From Actinomadura meyerae (GTDB lineage: Bacteria > Actinomycetota > Actinomycetes > Streptosporangiales > Streptosporangiaceae), in contig NZ_FZOR01000006.1 of the NCBI RefSeq assembly GCF_900188445.1, positions 62,001-126,000 of the forward strand: 64,000 bases of DNA, written 5' to 3'. Shown piece by piece: positions 49,998 through 57,921 of this stretch. Below the pieces are notes generated by a model. That model had not been told where the DNA came from and searched no databases. It saw only the letters and a program-made list of their open reading frames with translations. Positions within the stretch are counted from its first letter, which is position 1. Each line of letters begins with the position of its first letter. Both the position numbers and the translations under genes were made by a program.

Positions 49998-50540
49998 TCA
50001 TTTGCCCGACCCTGGGCCGCCGCCCCGGAACGACGCGGCGCCTCTGCTGTTCCATCCGTTGCTGCCGGGGCTCGACCAGAACCCGCCCACGTGGGTGTAG
50101 TAGCGGTTGTAGCCGCGCCGGGGCTTGTCGACCGTGATCCGGCTGCCGGTACCGCTCGGCAGGACGCCGACGACGAGCTTCGGGTAGCGCAGGAAGATCC
50201 CGCCCGCGGCGCCCTTGGTCGCCATGGAGTCCACCCGGTCGATCGGCTTGAACTTCCGGCCGATCTCCCCGGCGACCGCCTGCGGGGCCTTCGGGGACCG
50301 GTAGGTGTCGGTGCCGACGCGGGAGTACTTGTCGCCGATCCACGACGCCTGCGACTGGCCGCAGCCGGCGAGCGCCGTCGCGGCCAGGGCCGCGGCCGCC
50401 ACCGCGCCCACCGCCCGGTGCCCCTTGCGCGCCCGGACGCCGTTGCCCGCCCGGTGCCCGTCCGTCGCGCGGTCCTTGCTCGTCGCGCGGTCCTTGCTCG
50501 TCGCGCGGTCCTTGCTCATCGCCCGGTCTCTGCTGTTCAC
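49998..50540 (-). CDS. DUF4247 lipoprotein
   Basis: A 180-residue lipoprotein with a lipobox of ALAGC near residue 60 and a mature domain of DUF4247 type (VAGEIGRKFKPIDRVDSMATKGAAG, then GIFLRYPKLVVGVLP). The N-terminus before the signal helix is unusual: three SKDRAT-like repeats from an 18-bp tandem repeat, giving a very basic, long n-region. GTG 50540 overlaps the DUF2617 stop. A later start inside the repeats is possible. Confidence 0.85.
   Translation of the reverse strand: MNSRDRAMSKDRATSKDRATSKDRATDGHRAGNGVRARKGHRAVGAVAAAALAATALAGCGQSQASWIGDKYSRVGTDTYRSPKAPQAVAGEIGRKFKPIDRVDSMATKGAAGGIFLRYPKLVVGVLPSGTGSRITVDKPRRGYNRYYTHVGGFWSSPGSNGWNSRGAASFRGGGPGSGK
50471..50524. repeat. Three in-frame 18-bp repeats in the DUF4247 gene
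   Basis: GGTCCTTGCTCGTCGCGC occurs at 50471, 50489 and, with two changes, 50507. On the minus strand each copy encodes SKDRA(T/M). It keeps the reading frame, unlike the non-coding repeats elsewhere. Confidence 0.9.
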
Positions 50541-51037
50541 GAGGGTCTCACCAACCGGCTGCGCGTCATCACGATCTCCCGGGTCTGGGGGTAGGCGTGC
50601 CAGGTCCGCCAGCCGAAGCCGGGTTCCTGCGTCTCTTCCAAGGCGAGTGCGGTGACGGCGTGCGGGGAGCCGGGGAACGCCCCGGTCAGCGCGTCATCGC
50701 GGTCCGCGAGCCGCGCGCACACGGCCTCGACGGCGCGGGCGAACGCCGTCTCGTCGCTGTGCGCGGCGGTCGTCGCGGCGAAGTCGTAGGCCCAGCCGGG
50801 CACGCTGGTGGCGGCGCGTCCCGGCAGCGGCTCGGTGCGGTCCGGCAGGCAGGCCACCGTCTCGCTCAGCGGCCCGGCGAGGACCTGGTGGGACGCGCCG
50901 AGCAGGCGCATCTCCACGGTCAGGCCCGCCCGCTCCAGCGGCAGCACGGCGAGGGCCGTGAGCGGGGGCAGGCCGAGCACGAACGAGAGCCCGTCCGCGC
51001 GCGCGTCGGCGTAGGGGGTGTCGAGGGTCGCGCGCAA
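50537..51037 (-). CDS. DUF2617 protein
   Basis: A 166-residue protein of the actinobacterial DUF2617 family, recognised by its FVLGLPPLTALAVLPLERAGLTVEMRLLGASHQV and the C-terminal GWRTWHAYPQTREIVMTRSRL. It is probably cytoplasmic. TTG 51037 begins one base after the DUF4178 stop; no ATG is available. Its stop overlaps the GTG of the DUF4247 gene as GTGA. Function unknown; it is a fixed member of the operon. Confidence 0.88.
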   Translation of the reverse strand: MRATLDTPYADARADGLSFVLGLPPLTALAVLPLERAGLTVEMRLLGASHQVLAGPLSETVACLPDRTEPLPGRAATSVPGWAYDFAATTAAHSDETAFARAVEAVCARLADRDDALTGAFPGSPHAVTALALEETQEPGFGWRTWHAYPQTREIVMTRSRLVRPS

Positions 51038-51038
51038 G

Positions 51039-51668
51039 TCAGCTACCGCCGGGGTAGATCGTCATCGATCCGGTCGGGACGCGCTCGCCGAGGCCCGCCT
51101 CCCACTGGCCGCCGCCGTACTGCTCGAACGACAGGTACTTGCCGCGCGGGCCCTCGTAGTCGACGTACTCCACCCGGCCCTGGACTCCGACGCCCGTCGT
51201 GCCCTCGCTGGTGTAGTCGGCGGTGCCGTGCTCGTCGCGGCGGTACTCGACGCCGTCGACGACGACGGTCTTCTCGCCGGGGGTGAGGCCGCCCGCGTCG
51301 TACTCCGTCCACCAGACGACCTCGAGGTCGGGATCCTCCTCGACGGACACCCACACCTTGGTGCCCTCGATGGTGTCGGCGTCCAGGAGGTGCTCGCTCC
51401 AGGTGTAGCCGCCCTCCTTCAGCCGCAGCGAGCCGCGCACGAAGTAGCGGGTACCGAGGTACTCGACCATGTCGCCCGCCTTGAGGGTCCGCGGGTCGCC
51501 GGCCACCTGGTCCTCGGCGGCGAACGGGTCGCGCGGCGCGGCGGGGGCCGGGGCGGAGGACGGGGCGCTCGAACGTCGCCGCAGCAGGACGATGATGAGC
51601 ACGATCAGAGCGACAAGGATCAGCGCCAGTAGAACGACTATCGGCGTTCCGCCCACGGACACCTCCAT
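51039..51668 (-). CDS. DUF4178 membrane protein, first gene of operon
   Basis: A 209-residue protein: N-terminal membrane helix (TPIVVLLALILVALIVLIIVLL), Ala/Pro-rich linker, then a DUF4178 domain (LKAGDMVEYLGTRYFVRGSLRLKEGGYTWSEHLLD, WVSVEEDPDLEVVWWTEYD). DUF4178 also occurs in YjfK of the enterobacterial envelope-stress locus. It is the first gene of the operon to the spermidine-synthase-like gene. Confidence 0.9.
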   Translation of the reverse strand: MEVSVGGTPIVVLLALILVALIVLIIVLLRRRSSAPSSAPAPAAPRDPFAAEDQVAGDPRTLKAGDMVEYLGTRYFVRGSLRLKEGGYTWSEHLLDADTIEGTKVWVSVEEDPDLEVVWWTEYDAGGLTPGEKTVVVDGVEYRRDEHGTADYTSEGTTGVGVQGRVEYVDYEGPRGKYLSFEQYGGGQWEAGLGERVPTGSMTIYPGGS

Positions 51669-51895
51669 CTATTCGTCGACACACCGGGCGCGGACCAGCG
51701 GATCCTACCGACTGTGGCGCCGCAAGCCCATACCGCGATGAGACGTATCAAATGATCTGGCGGTTTCATGCAGAAACGCCGGATCCGATGCAAGGCCGCA
51801 ACCGCACCGACACCGTCCGTGACGGGGCGTCGGCGGATCCGGCGAGGCGGTGACGTCAGAGGCGGATCAGCCGCGCCGGAGGCGAGGCCGCGGCG

Positions 51896-52981
51896 TCAGA
51901 GGCGTTCCGCGGCGGCGGCTACGCGGTCGTCCGTCGCGGTGAAGGCGATCCGGACGTGCCGGGCGCCGCCCGCGCCGTAGAACTCGCCGGGGCCGACCAG
52001 GATGCCCAGGGAGGCCAGGTGGGCGACGGTGTCCCAGCACGGCTCGTCGCGCGTCGCCCACAGGTAGAGCGACGCCTCGGAGTGCTCGATGCGGAACCCG
52101 TGCCGTTCGAACGCGTCACGCAGGACGGCGCGGCGGCGGGCGTAGCGCGCGCGCTGCTCGTCCACGTGCGCGTCGTCGGCGAACGCGACCGTCATCGCGG
52201 CCTGCACCGGCGCCGGGACGATCATGCCGGCGTGCTTGCGGACCTCCAGCAGCCGCTTCACGATCGCGAGGTCGCCGGTGACGAACCCGGCGCGGTAGCC
52301 GGCCATGTTGGAGCGCTTGGAGAGGGAGTTGACGGCGAGCAGGCCCTCGTGGGAGCCGCCGCACACGTCCGGGTGCAGGATCGAGATCGGCGGGTTGGCC
52401 TCGTCCCAGCCGAACTCCAGGTAGCACTCGTCGCTGACCACGACCGCGCCGCGGTCGCGCGCCCACGCGACGACCTTGCGCAGGTGCTCGGCGGGCAGCA
52501 CCTTGCCGGTCGGGTTGGACGGCGAGTTCACCCACACGATCTTCGGGTTCACCGGGCCGAGCGCGAGCAGCCCGTCCGCCGGGACGGGCGTGGCCCCGGC
52601 CAGCCGCGTCCCCACGTCGTAGGTCGGGTAGGCCAGCTCGGGGAAGACGACCTTGGCGCCGGGGCCGGCGCCGAGCAGCGTCGGCAGCCAGGCGACCAGC
52701 TCCTTGGTGCCGATGACGGGAAGCACCGCGTCCGGGTCGGCGCCGGACACGCCGGCGCGGCGGCGCAGCCAGCCCGCGACCGACTCGCGCAGCGCGGGCG
52801 TCCCGTAGGTCTGCGGGTAGCCGGGCGCGTCGGCGGCCGCGGCGAGCGCCTCCCGGACCGGCGCGGGCGTCGGGTCGACGGGCGTCCCGACGGACAGGTC
52901 GACGATGCCGTCCGCGTGCTCCAGCGCCCGCTCCTTGTAGGGCGCGAGCCGATCCCACGGGAAGTCCGGCAACGTGAACAC
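51896..52981 (-). CDS. dapC: Succinyldiaminopimelate aminotransferase
   Basis: PLP-dependent class I/II aminotransferase of 361 residues, transferring the amino group from glutamate to N-succinyl-2-amino-6-oxopimelate in the succinylase route to diaminopimelate. The cofactor lysine is in VNSLSKRSNMAGYRAGF. The start FTLPDFPWDRLAPYKERALEH and PSNPTGKVLP are typical of actinobacterial DapC. GTG 52981 has AAGGAG about eight bases upstream. It follows fdxA on the same strand, the mycobacterial fdxC-dapC order. Confidence 0.93.
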   Translation of the reverse strand: MFTLPDFPWDRLAPYKERALEHADGIVDLSVGTPVDPTPAPVREALAAAADAPGYPQTYGTPALRESVAGWLRRRAGVSGADPDAVLPVIGTKELVAWLPTLLGAGPGAKVVFPELAYPTYDVGTRLAGATPVPADGLLALGPVNPKIVWVNSPSNPTGKVLPAEHLRKVVAWARDRGAVVVSDECYLEFGWDEANPPISILHPDVCGGSHEGLLAVNSLSKRSNMAGYRAGFVTGDLAIVKRLLEVRKHAGMIVPAPVQAAMTVAFADDAHVDEQRARYARRRAVLRDAFERHGFRIEHSEASLYLWATRDEPCWDTVAHLASLGILVGPGEFYGAGGARHVRIAFTATDDRVAAAAERL

Positions 52982-53045
52982 TGACCTGCTCCTTAGCTCG
53001 TGGCCCGGACGGCCGGCGGGCCGCACGCGGCCCCGTACGGCCGAC

Positions 53046-53084
53046 GGGCCGCGGCCCCTCCCGCACCCGGGAAGGCCGCGGCCC
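53046..53084 (-). terminator. GC hairpin between fdxA and dapC
   Basis: GGGCCGCGGCC (53046-53056) and GGCCGCGGCCC (53074-53084) are perfectly complementary around a 17-base loop. No T run follows. It could attenuate readthrough from fdxA into dapC or stabilise the fdxA transcript. Confidence 0.4.
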
Positions 53085-53152
53085 GGAGGAAAACGGCACG
53101 GGGAGACCCTCGGACCGCGCCCGCGCCGGGCGCGCCCTTCGGTCCCCCGGGC

Positions 53153-53479
53153 TCAGTCGTCGTGGCTCTGCGGCGGCAGCGCGGCGACGATCGGGTGGTC
53201 CTTGTCGATCTTGCCGACCTTGGAGGCGCCGCCCGGCGACCCGAGGTCGTCGAAGAACTCCACGTTCACCTTGTAGAAGTCCTTCCACTGGTCGGGGACG
53301 TCGTCCTCGTAGTAGATGGCCTCAACCGGGCAAACCGGCTCGCACGCACCGCAGTCGACGCACTCGTCCGGGTGGATGTAGAGCTGACGCTTCCCTTCGT
53401 AGATGCAGTCGACCGGGCACTCCTCGATGCATGCCTTGTCGAGCAGGTCCACGCAGGGCTGCGCAATGACGTAGGTCAC
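53153..53479 (-). CDS. fdxA: 7Fe ferredoxin
   Basis: A 108-residue [3Fe-4S][4Fe-4S] ferredoxin. The first cluster motif is CVDLLDKACIEECPVDC, and the second CVDCGACEPVCPVEA. The C-terminal acidic tail is typical of actinobacterial FdxA. GTG 53479 has GAGGAG upstream. It is divergent from the Sm-like small gene and upstream of dapC, as in mycobacteria. Confidence 0.95.
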   Translation of the reverse strand: MTYVIAQPCVDLLDKACIEECPVDCIYEGKRQLYIHPDECVDCGACEPVCPVEAIYYEDDVPDQWKDFYKVNVEFFDDLGSPGGASKVGKIDKDHPIVAALPPQSHDD

Positions 53480-53591
53480 GTCAGTGACTCCTCTCGGATT
53501 TCCGGCCCCGCCGCACGTCACGGCTCACCGCAAGCTCGCTGTGAATAGTATGGCCACGACGGCTCAGTCGATTCGACATGGGGGTCCTCAC

Positions 53592-53861
53592 ATGTCCGCC
53601 CGCTTCGCCGCGCGGCTGGTGGTGTCCATCAGTGGCGCGGACGTGGGCCAGCGGATCTCGCTGCGCCGCCGTCTGCCTACGGGAGAGTACAGCGACGTCG
53701 TCGGCGTACTCGAATCGTGGTCCAACAAGGTCCTCGCGGTGCGCCGCCGCGACGGCGAGCTGGTCGAGGTCCCCGAGGAGATCATGGTCGCGGCGAAGGT
53801 CGTCCCGCCGCAGCCGCCGCCGCGCCGCCGCCCCCGCCGACCGGAGCCGGAGGACGGCTGA
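53592..53861 (+). CDS. Stand-alone N-terminal domain of the Rv0428c-type acetyltransferases
   Basis: An 89-residue small beta-barrel-like protein: FAARLVVSISGADVGQRISLRRRL, then SDVVGVLESWSNKVLAVRRRDGELVEVPEE. This block is the N-terminal domain of Rv0428c-type GNAT proteins, which usually continue into an acetyltransferase. Here a Pro/Arg-rich tail and stop follow, and no GNAT domain is downstream. Start could be ATG 53550 or 53592; GGGGG seven bases before 53592 favours the latter. It is divergent from fdxA. Confidence 0.65.
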   Translation: MSARFAARLVVSISGADVGQRISLRRRLPTGEYSDVVGVLESWSNKVLAVRRRDGELVEVPEEIMVAAKVVPPQPPPRRRPRRPEPEDG

Positions 53862-53906
53862 CGCCGCCCGCCGCGGCGGTGCCTCCCGCCGCCGGCGCCC
53901 GCCCGG

Positions 53907-54791
53907 TCAGCCGGTGCTCGACGGCGCCGGGCCCGCGTCGCCTCCCGGGCGTGTCGGGCTCGCCGGCCCGGCGGGCGAACCGGCCGGCGGCGGGCTCGCC
54001 GTGACCGGCGCGGGCCGGGGCCGCTCGGTGTAGGTCGCCCCCGGGGTGAGCTTCTGCCCCTGGAACAGCTCGGACACGGTGACGAGCGTGAACCCGCGCT
54101 TCTGCAGGCCGTCCACGACCTTCGGGATCGACTGGACGCTCGCCTTGTGGATGTCGTGGAACAGGACGATGCCGCCGGGCTTGGGCGCCCTGACCCCCAC
54201 CCGCGTGTCGCGGGCGACGTCGTGGTGGAGCCAGTCGAGCGTGTCGACGCTCCACAGGATCAGCGGCATCCCGATGTCGCGTCCGACTCGCTTGTTCGTC
54301 GCCCCGTACGGCGGGCGCATCAGCGTCGGCCGCACCCCGCCGGACGCGCGCGCGATGGCCTGCTGCGTCCGCTGGATCTGCGACCGCACCTGGGCGGACG
54401 ACATCCCGGTGAGCTGCGGGTGCGACCAGCTGTGGTTGGCCAGCTCGTGCCCTTCGAGCGCCATGCGGCGCACCACGGCGGCGTGCGCGCCGACGTTCTC
54501 GCCGAGCATGAAGAACGTGGCGCGCACCCCGCGCTTCTTCAGCGTGTCGAGCAGGCCCGCCGTGTAGGGGCCGGGGCCGTCGTCGAAGGTGAGCGCGACG
54601 CACTTCGCCCGGTCGCAGTCGATCTTGCGCGGCGGGGGCGGGGCCGGGGCCGGGGGGCGGGGCGTCGGCGTCCCGCTCCCCAGCGTGGCGTGCTGCCCGG
54701 CCGTCCTCGCCTGGCGCTTGTCGGCGTGGCCGCATCCCGCGAGGAGTAGCAGGCCGGCGCCGATGACGGCGCATTTCCGGATCCGCACCAC
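53907..54791 (-). CDS. Polysaccharide deacetylase, lipoprotein
   Basis: A 294-residue CE4 deacetylase with a lipobox of LAGC near residue 20, a Pro-rich linker and a NodB domain: CVALTFDDGPGP, NHSWSHPQLT, RPPYGATN and VLFHDIHKAS. A Pro/Gly-rich C-terminal tail follows. It removes N-acetyl groups from cell-wall polysaccharide at the outer membrane face. GTG 54791 is the chosen start. Two deacetylases are in this window. Confidence 0.93.
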   Translation of the reverse strand: MVRIRKCAVIGAGLLLLAGCGHADKRQARTAGQHATLGSGTPTPRPPAPAPPPPRKIDCDRAKCVALTFDDGPGPYTAGLLDTLKKRGVRATFFMLGENVGAHAAVVRRMALEGHELANHSWSHPQLTGMSSAQVRSQIQRTQQAIARASGGVRPTLMRPPYGATNKRVGRDIGMPLILWSVDTLDWLHHDVARDTRVGVRAPKPGGIVLFHDIHKASVQSIPKVVDGLQKRGFTLVTVSELFQGQKLTPGATYTERPRPAPVTASPPPAGSPAGPASPTRPGGDAGPAPSSTG

Positions 54792-54930
54792 GCACCCCCG
54801 AACATGTCGCTTTCGGGCGGCTAATACCCTCCGTCATTCGCCCGACACACACCGCCAAGGCCACAAGAACGTGAACTTCGGCTGCACTGCGGGTGACAAC
54901 GGGTGACGCCTCGGGGGCGGCGTGCGCGCG

Positions 54931-55803
54931 TCAGCGGACGGGCCAGTCGGGCACTTCAGGCGGGAGGTCCTTGCTGACGCGCATCGGGAAGTCGGCGTCG
55001 CGCTTCTCCAGGAAGGACGAGACGCCCTCGATCGCGTCGGCGGCGCCGCCGAGGGCGGCCATCAGCCGGGAGTCGGCGGCGTGCGCGTCCCACGGGGACG
55101 GCGCGGACAGGCCCGACCACATCAGGCGGCGGATCGCCGCGACCGACACGGCCGAGGTGTTCTCGGCGATCTCGCGGGCGAGGGCGTAGGCGGCGGGGAG
55201 CAGCTCGTCCGGCGCGTGGACCCGGGAGACCAGGCGTCCCGCGAGGGCCTCCTGGGCGTCGAACACGCGGCCGGTCGCGGCCCACTCCATGGCCTGCGCG
55301 ATGCCGACGAGCCGCGGCAGGAACCAGCTGGACGCCGCCTCGGTGACGATGCCGCGCCGGGCGAACACGAAGCCGAACTTCGCCTTCTCGCTGGCGAGCC
55401 GGACGTCCATCGGGAGGGTCATCGTGACGCCGACGCCGACCGCGGCGCCGTTGAACGCGCCGATGACGGGCTTGAGGCAGCGGGCGATGCGCAGCGCGAC
55501 CGTGCCGCCGCCGTCGCGCGGGGTGCCGTCCTCCAGGACGTCGTCCTCGCCCGCGAACATGTCCTTCGACTTCTCCTTGTCGAAGGTGTCCCCGCCGCCG
55601 CTCAGGTCGGCGCCCGCGCAGAACGCGCGGCCCGCGCCGGTCACCACGACGGCGCGCACGTCGTCGTCGGCGTCGATGCGGTCGAAGACGTCGAGCATCT
55701 CGTTGCGCATGGTGAACGTGTAGGCGTTCATCTTCTGCGGGCGGTTCAGCGTGACGGTGGCGATCCCGTCGCTGACCTCGTACTCGATCTCCTGGTACGG
55801 CAC
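54931..55803 (-). CDS. Enoyl-CoA hydratase/isomerase
   Basis: A 290-residue crotonase-family enzyme of fatty-acid or related degradation: VTLNRPQKMNAYTF, RAFCAGADLSGG (oxyanion loop) and KPVIGAFNGAAVGVG. There is an insertion after the oxyanion loop (FDKEKSKDMFAGED, then DVLEDGTPRDGGG). GTG 55803 starts the domain. A TAGAAT -10-like box at 55841-55836 and a TTCTAGAA palindrome lie upstream. Reaction is predictable only as enoyl-CoA hydration. Confidence 0.92.
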   Translation of the reverse strand: MPYQEIEYEVSDGIATVTLNRPQKMNAYTFTMRNEMLDVFDRIDADDDVRAVVVTGAGRAFCAGADLSGGGDTFDKEKSKDMFAGEDDVLEDGTPRDGGGTVALRIARCLKPVIGAFNGAAVGVGVTMTLPMDVRLASEKAKFGFVFARRGIVTEAASSWFLPRLVGIAQAMEWAATGRVFDAQEALAGRLVSRVHAPDELLPAAYALAREIAENTSAVSVAAIRRLMWSGLSAPSPWDAHAADSRLMAALGGAADAIEGVSSFLEKRDADFPMRVSKDLPPEVPDWPVR

Positions 55804-55830
55804 CTGCGAGCCCCTCTCACGCTGGACAGA

Positions 55831-55848
55831 ACTCGATTCTAGAACGAG
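55831..55848. promoter_or_regulatory. TTCTAGAA palindrome overlapping the enoyl-CoA hydratase promoter
   Basis: TTCTAGAA at 55837-55844 is a perfect palindrome, flanked by CTCG and CGAG. On the minus strand TAGAAT within it fits a -10 box. A regulator bound here would cover the promoter. Confidence 0.45.
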
Positions 55849-55860
55849 ACTTCAGCTTGA

Positions 55861-55899
55861 GCCTTCGGGTCGGGCCTTCGGGTCGGGCCTTCGGGTCGG
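55861..55899. repeat. Three perfect 13-bp tandem repeats
   Basis: GCCTTCGGGTCGG occurs at 55861, 55874 and 55887, followed by a partial copy. It lies just past the stop of the minus-strand gene ending at 55915 and resembles that gene's last codons. Confidence 0.9.
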
Positions 55900-55914
55900 C
55901 TTCGGGGCGGACCT

Positions 55915-56250
55915 TCAGCTCCGGGCCTCGGGGAACAGCCGGAGCAGGACGTCCCGGCGCCACTCGCCCGCGTCGCGGCCCGGCGGCGGGACGGCGGCCA
56001 GCGCCCCGTCCCCCGCGGGCTCGAACCGGATCGGGACGCCGGGGGCGAGCTCGGCGGGCGGCTCGCCGGTCGCCGCGAGCCGCTGCGCCGCGAGGCCGAG
56101 CACGCGCGCCCAGCCGTCCCCCAGATAGGGCGGCAGGCCCTCCGCGCGGAGCTCGGGCAGACCCCGCGCCGCCAGGCCGACGGTGCGCAGGGTCAGGCCG
56201 TCCGGGCGCTCGGCACCGGTGATCCTGACCTCGGACGTGACGTCCGCCAT
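55915..56250 (-). CDS. Small hypothetical protein
   Basis: A 111-residue protein of unknown function: TSEVRITGAERPDGLTLRTVGLAARGLPELRAEGL, then LGLAAQRLAATGEPPAE and a C-terminal RRDVLLRLFPEA. No membrane helix. ATG 56250 is given; a TTG two codons up at 56256 has AGGAGG at a better distance. It is divergent from the methyltransferase gene. Confidence 0.55.
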   Translation of the reverse strand: MADVTSEVRITGAERPDGLTLRTVGLAARGLPELRAEGLPPYLGDGWARVLGLAAQRLAATGEPPAELAPGVPIRFEPAGDGALAAVPPPGRDAGEWRRDVLLRLFPEARS

Positions 56251-56290
56251 CCCCAACGCCACCTCCTCGCAGGACTTTCTCCGATAAATT

Positions 56291-57103
56291 ATGACAGTGA
56301 ATTGGGCCGTGACGACGTATGACTCCGCCTTCGGGTACGTCTCCGCGCACGGCGCGCCCCTGGTCGATCTGCTCGATCCGCAGCCCGGCGAACGGATCAT
56401 CGACCTCGGGTGCGGCACCGGGGCGTTCAGCGCGGAGATCGCAGAGCGGGGCGCCGAGGTGCTGGGCATCGACGGGAGCCCGGAGATGGTCGCGCAGGCG
56501 ACCGCCATGCATCCCGGGCTGTCCTTCATCGTCGGTGACGCCCACGACTTCACCGTCGGCGAGTCCTTCGACGCGGTGGCCTCCAACGCGGCGCTGCACT
56601 GGATGACCCGCGACCCCGACGCCGTGATCAAGCGGGTGCACGCGGCGCTGCGCCCCGGCGGCCGGTTCGTCGGCGAGATGGGCGGCGCCGGGAACTGCGC
56701 CGAGCTGATCGTCGCGATGCAGACGGCGTGGCGGGTGTTCGGCCTCGGCGAGCCCGAGCTGCCCTGGTACTTCCCCTCGCCGGCCGAGTACGCGGCGAAG
56801 CTGGAGGACGGCGGGTTCACGCTGCGGCTGCTGGAGCACGCCGAGCGCCCGACCCGGATGACCGAGGGCCCGAACGGCGCCGCCGACTGGGTCCGCGCCT
56901 ACGCCGCGCGCGCGCTCGCGGACGTCCCACCGGAGCTGGTCGACCCGCTGCTCGACCGCGTCAACGACCTCGCCGCGCCCGCGCTGCGCCGCGAGTCCGG
57001 CTGGGTCGCCGACTACGTGCGGCTGCGGTTCGCGGCCGTCCGCCGCACGGACGGCGCCGCGCCGCTGCCGTTCGGCCCCCTGGCGTCCGACCGCCCGCTC
57101 TGA
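56291..57103 (+). CDS. Class I SAM-dependent methyltransferase
   Basis: A 270-residue methyltransferase of the UbiE/trans-aconitate-methyltransferase-like group. SAM motif I is IIDLGCGTGAFSAEIAERG; ALHWMTRDPDAVIKRVHAALRPGGRFV carries the post-motif region. No substrate is indicated. ATG 56291 or GTG 56297 could start it; TAAATT six bases before the GTG fits a leaderless start. Confidence 0.88.
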   Translation: MTVNWAVTTYDSAFGYVSAHGAPLVDLLDPQPGERIIDLGCGTGAFSAEIAERGAEVLGIDGSPEMVAQATAMHPGLSFIVGDAHDFTVGESFDAVASNAALHWMTRDPDAVIKRVHAALRPGGRFVGEMGGAGNCAELIVAMQTAWRVFGLGEPELPWYFPSPAEYAAKLEDGGFTLRLLEHAERPTRMTEGPNGAADWVRAYAARALADVPPELVDPLLDRVNDLAAPALRRESGWVADYVRLRFAAVRRTDGAAPLPFGPLASDRPL

Positions 57104-57123
57104 GCACCGCGCATGGCCCCGCC

Positions 57124-57135
57124 TAGGGTGGGGTC
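57124..57135 (+). promoter_or_regulatory. Leaderless promoter -10 of the CysS-like gene
   Basis: TAGGGT at 57124-57129 precedes the ATG at 57136 by six bases, the same layout as at 9908, 12494 and 15020. Confidence 0.45.
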
Positions 57136-57789
57136 ATGCTGCGCTTGTACGACCATCGGACGGGACGCACGGAACCGCTGCCGACCGGGCCGGGCCTGCG
57201 CGTGCAGGTTCTGCCGGGTGCGGGGTACCGCGCGCTGGTGGTCGCGGACCTGCTGCGCCGGGTGGCGCAGCGGGGCGGGCGCCGCGTCCGCCTGGTGAGC
57301 GCTCCTCATGACGGCGCCTCCGCGGACTACGGGGTCGCCCCCTTCGAGGTGCTCGACGACCCACTCCCGGACGCGGACGTGTACGTCTGTGCGGACACCG
57401 CCGTGGACGCCCTGTGCCTAACGGTGCCCACCGAGACGGGCACGCGGCCCCCGGACGCCGTAGACGCCCGTCTGGCGATGCTTGAGGTCCCTTACCGGGA
57501 GCCGGTCGACCTCACCGGCGCGCACCTCTCCGCGGCGGCCGGACGGCTCGACGCGTGGCGCGGCAAGGTCGCCGAGTGGGCGACGTCCCCGGGCCGTCCC
57601 ATGAACCGGGAGTACGCGAACCGGGCGGAGGCCGCGCTCGCCGACGACCTGGACGCCCCGGGCGCGCTCGCCGTCCTCGACCGCCTCGCCGCCGACCCGG
57701 ACGTGCCGCCGGGCGCGAAGTTGGAGACGTTCATCCACCTGGACCTGGTGCTGGCGCTGGGCCTGGTGTCCGCCATCGGCTCCGCCTGA
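57136..57789 (+). CDS. Short cysteinyl-tRNA-synthetase-like protein
   Basis: A 217-residue protein that resembles a cut-down CysS/MshC. It begins MLRLYDHRTGRTEPLPTGPG, as those enzymes do. Its C-terminal part has NREYANRAEAALADDLDAPGALAVLDRLA, like the CysS helical segment. It lacks HIGH (position reads GAGYRAL) and KMSKS, and has only two cysteines, so tRNA charging is very unlikely. Possible regulatory or catalytically altered paralogue. Similarity is judged by eye. Confidence 0.55.
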   Translation: MLRLYDHRTGRTEPLPTGPGLRVQVLPGAGYRALVVADLLRRVAQRGGRRVRLVSAPHDGASADYGVAPFEVLDDPLPDADVYVCADTAVDALCLTVPTETGTRPPDAVDARLAMLEVPYREPVDLTGAHLSAAAGRLDAWRGKVAEWATSPGRPMNREYANRAEAALADDLDAPGALAVLDRLAADPDVPPGAKLETFIHLDLVLALGLVSAIGSA

Positions 57790-57831
57790 TACGGGATTCG
57801 CCCGGAGGCGATACGGGGATTCGCCCGGAGG
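57788..57831. repeat. 22-bp tandem duplication after a stop codon
   Basis: Two 22-bp copies, GATACGGGATTCGCCCGGAG plus GC at 57788 and a one-insertion variant at 57810, begin in the stop codon of the CysS-like gene. Confidence 0.8.
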
Positions 57832-57921
57832 TTCCCTTGATGGCACCTGACCGGCAGATGATCCGCACCACCGGGTGACCCGGGCTTTCGGGGCGTCCGG
57901 GAGAAGCTAACGTCGTATGTC

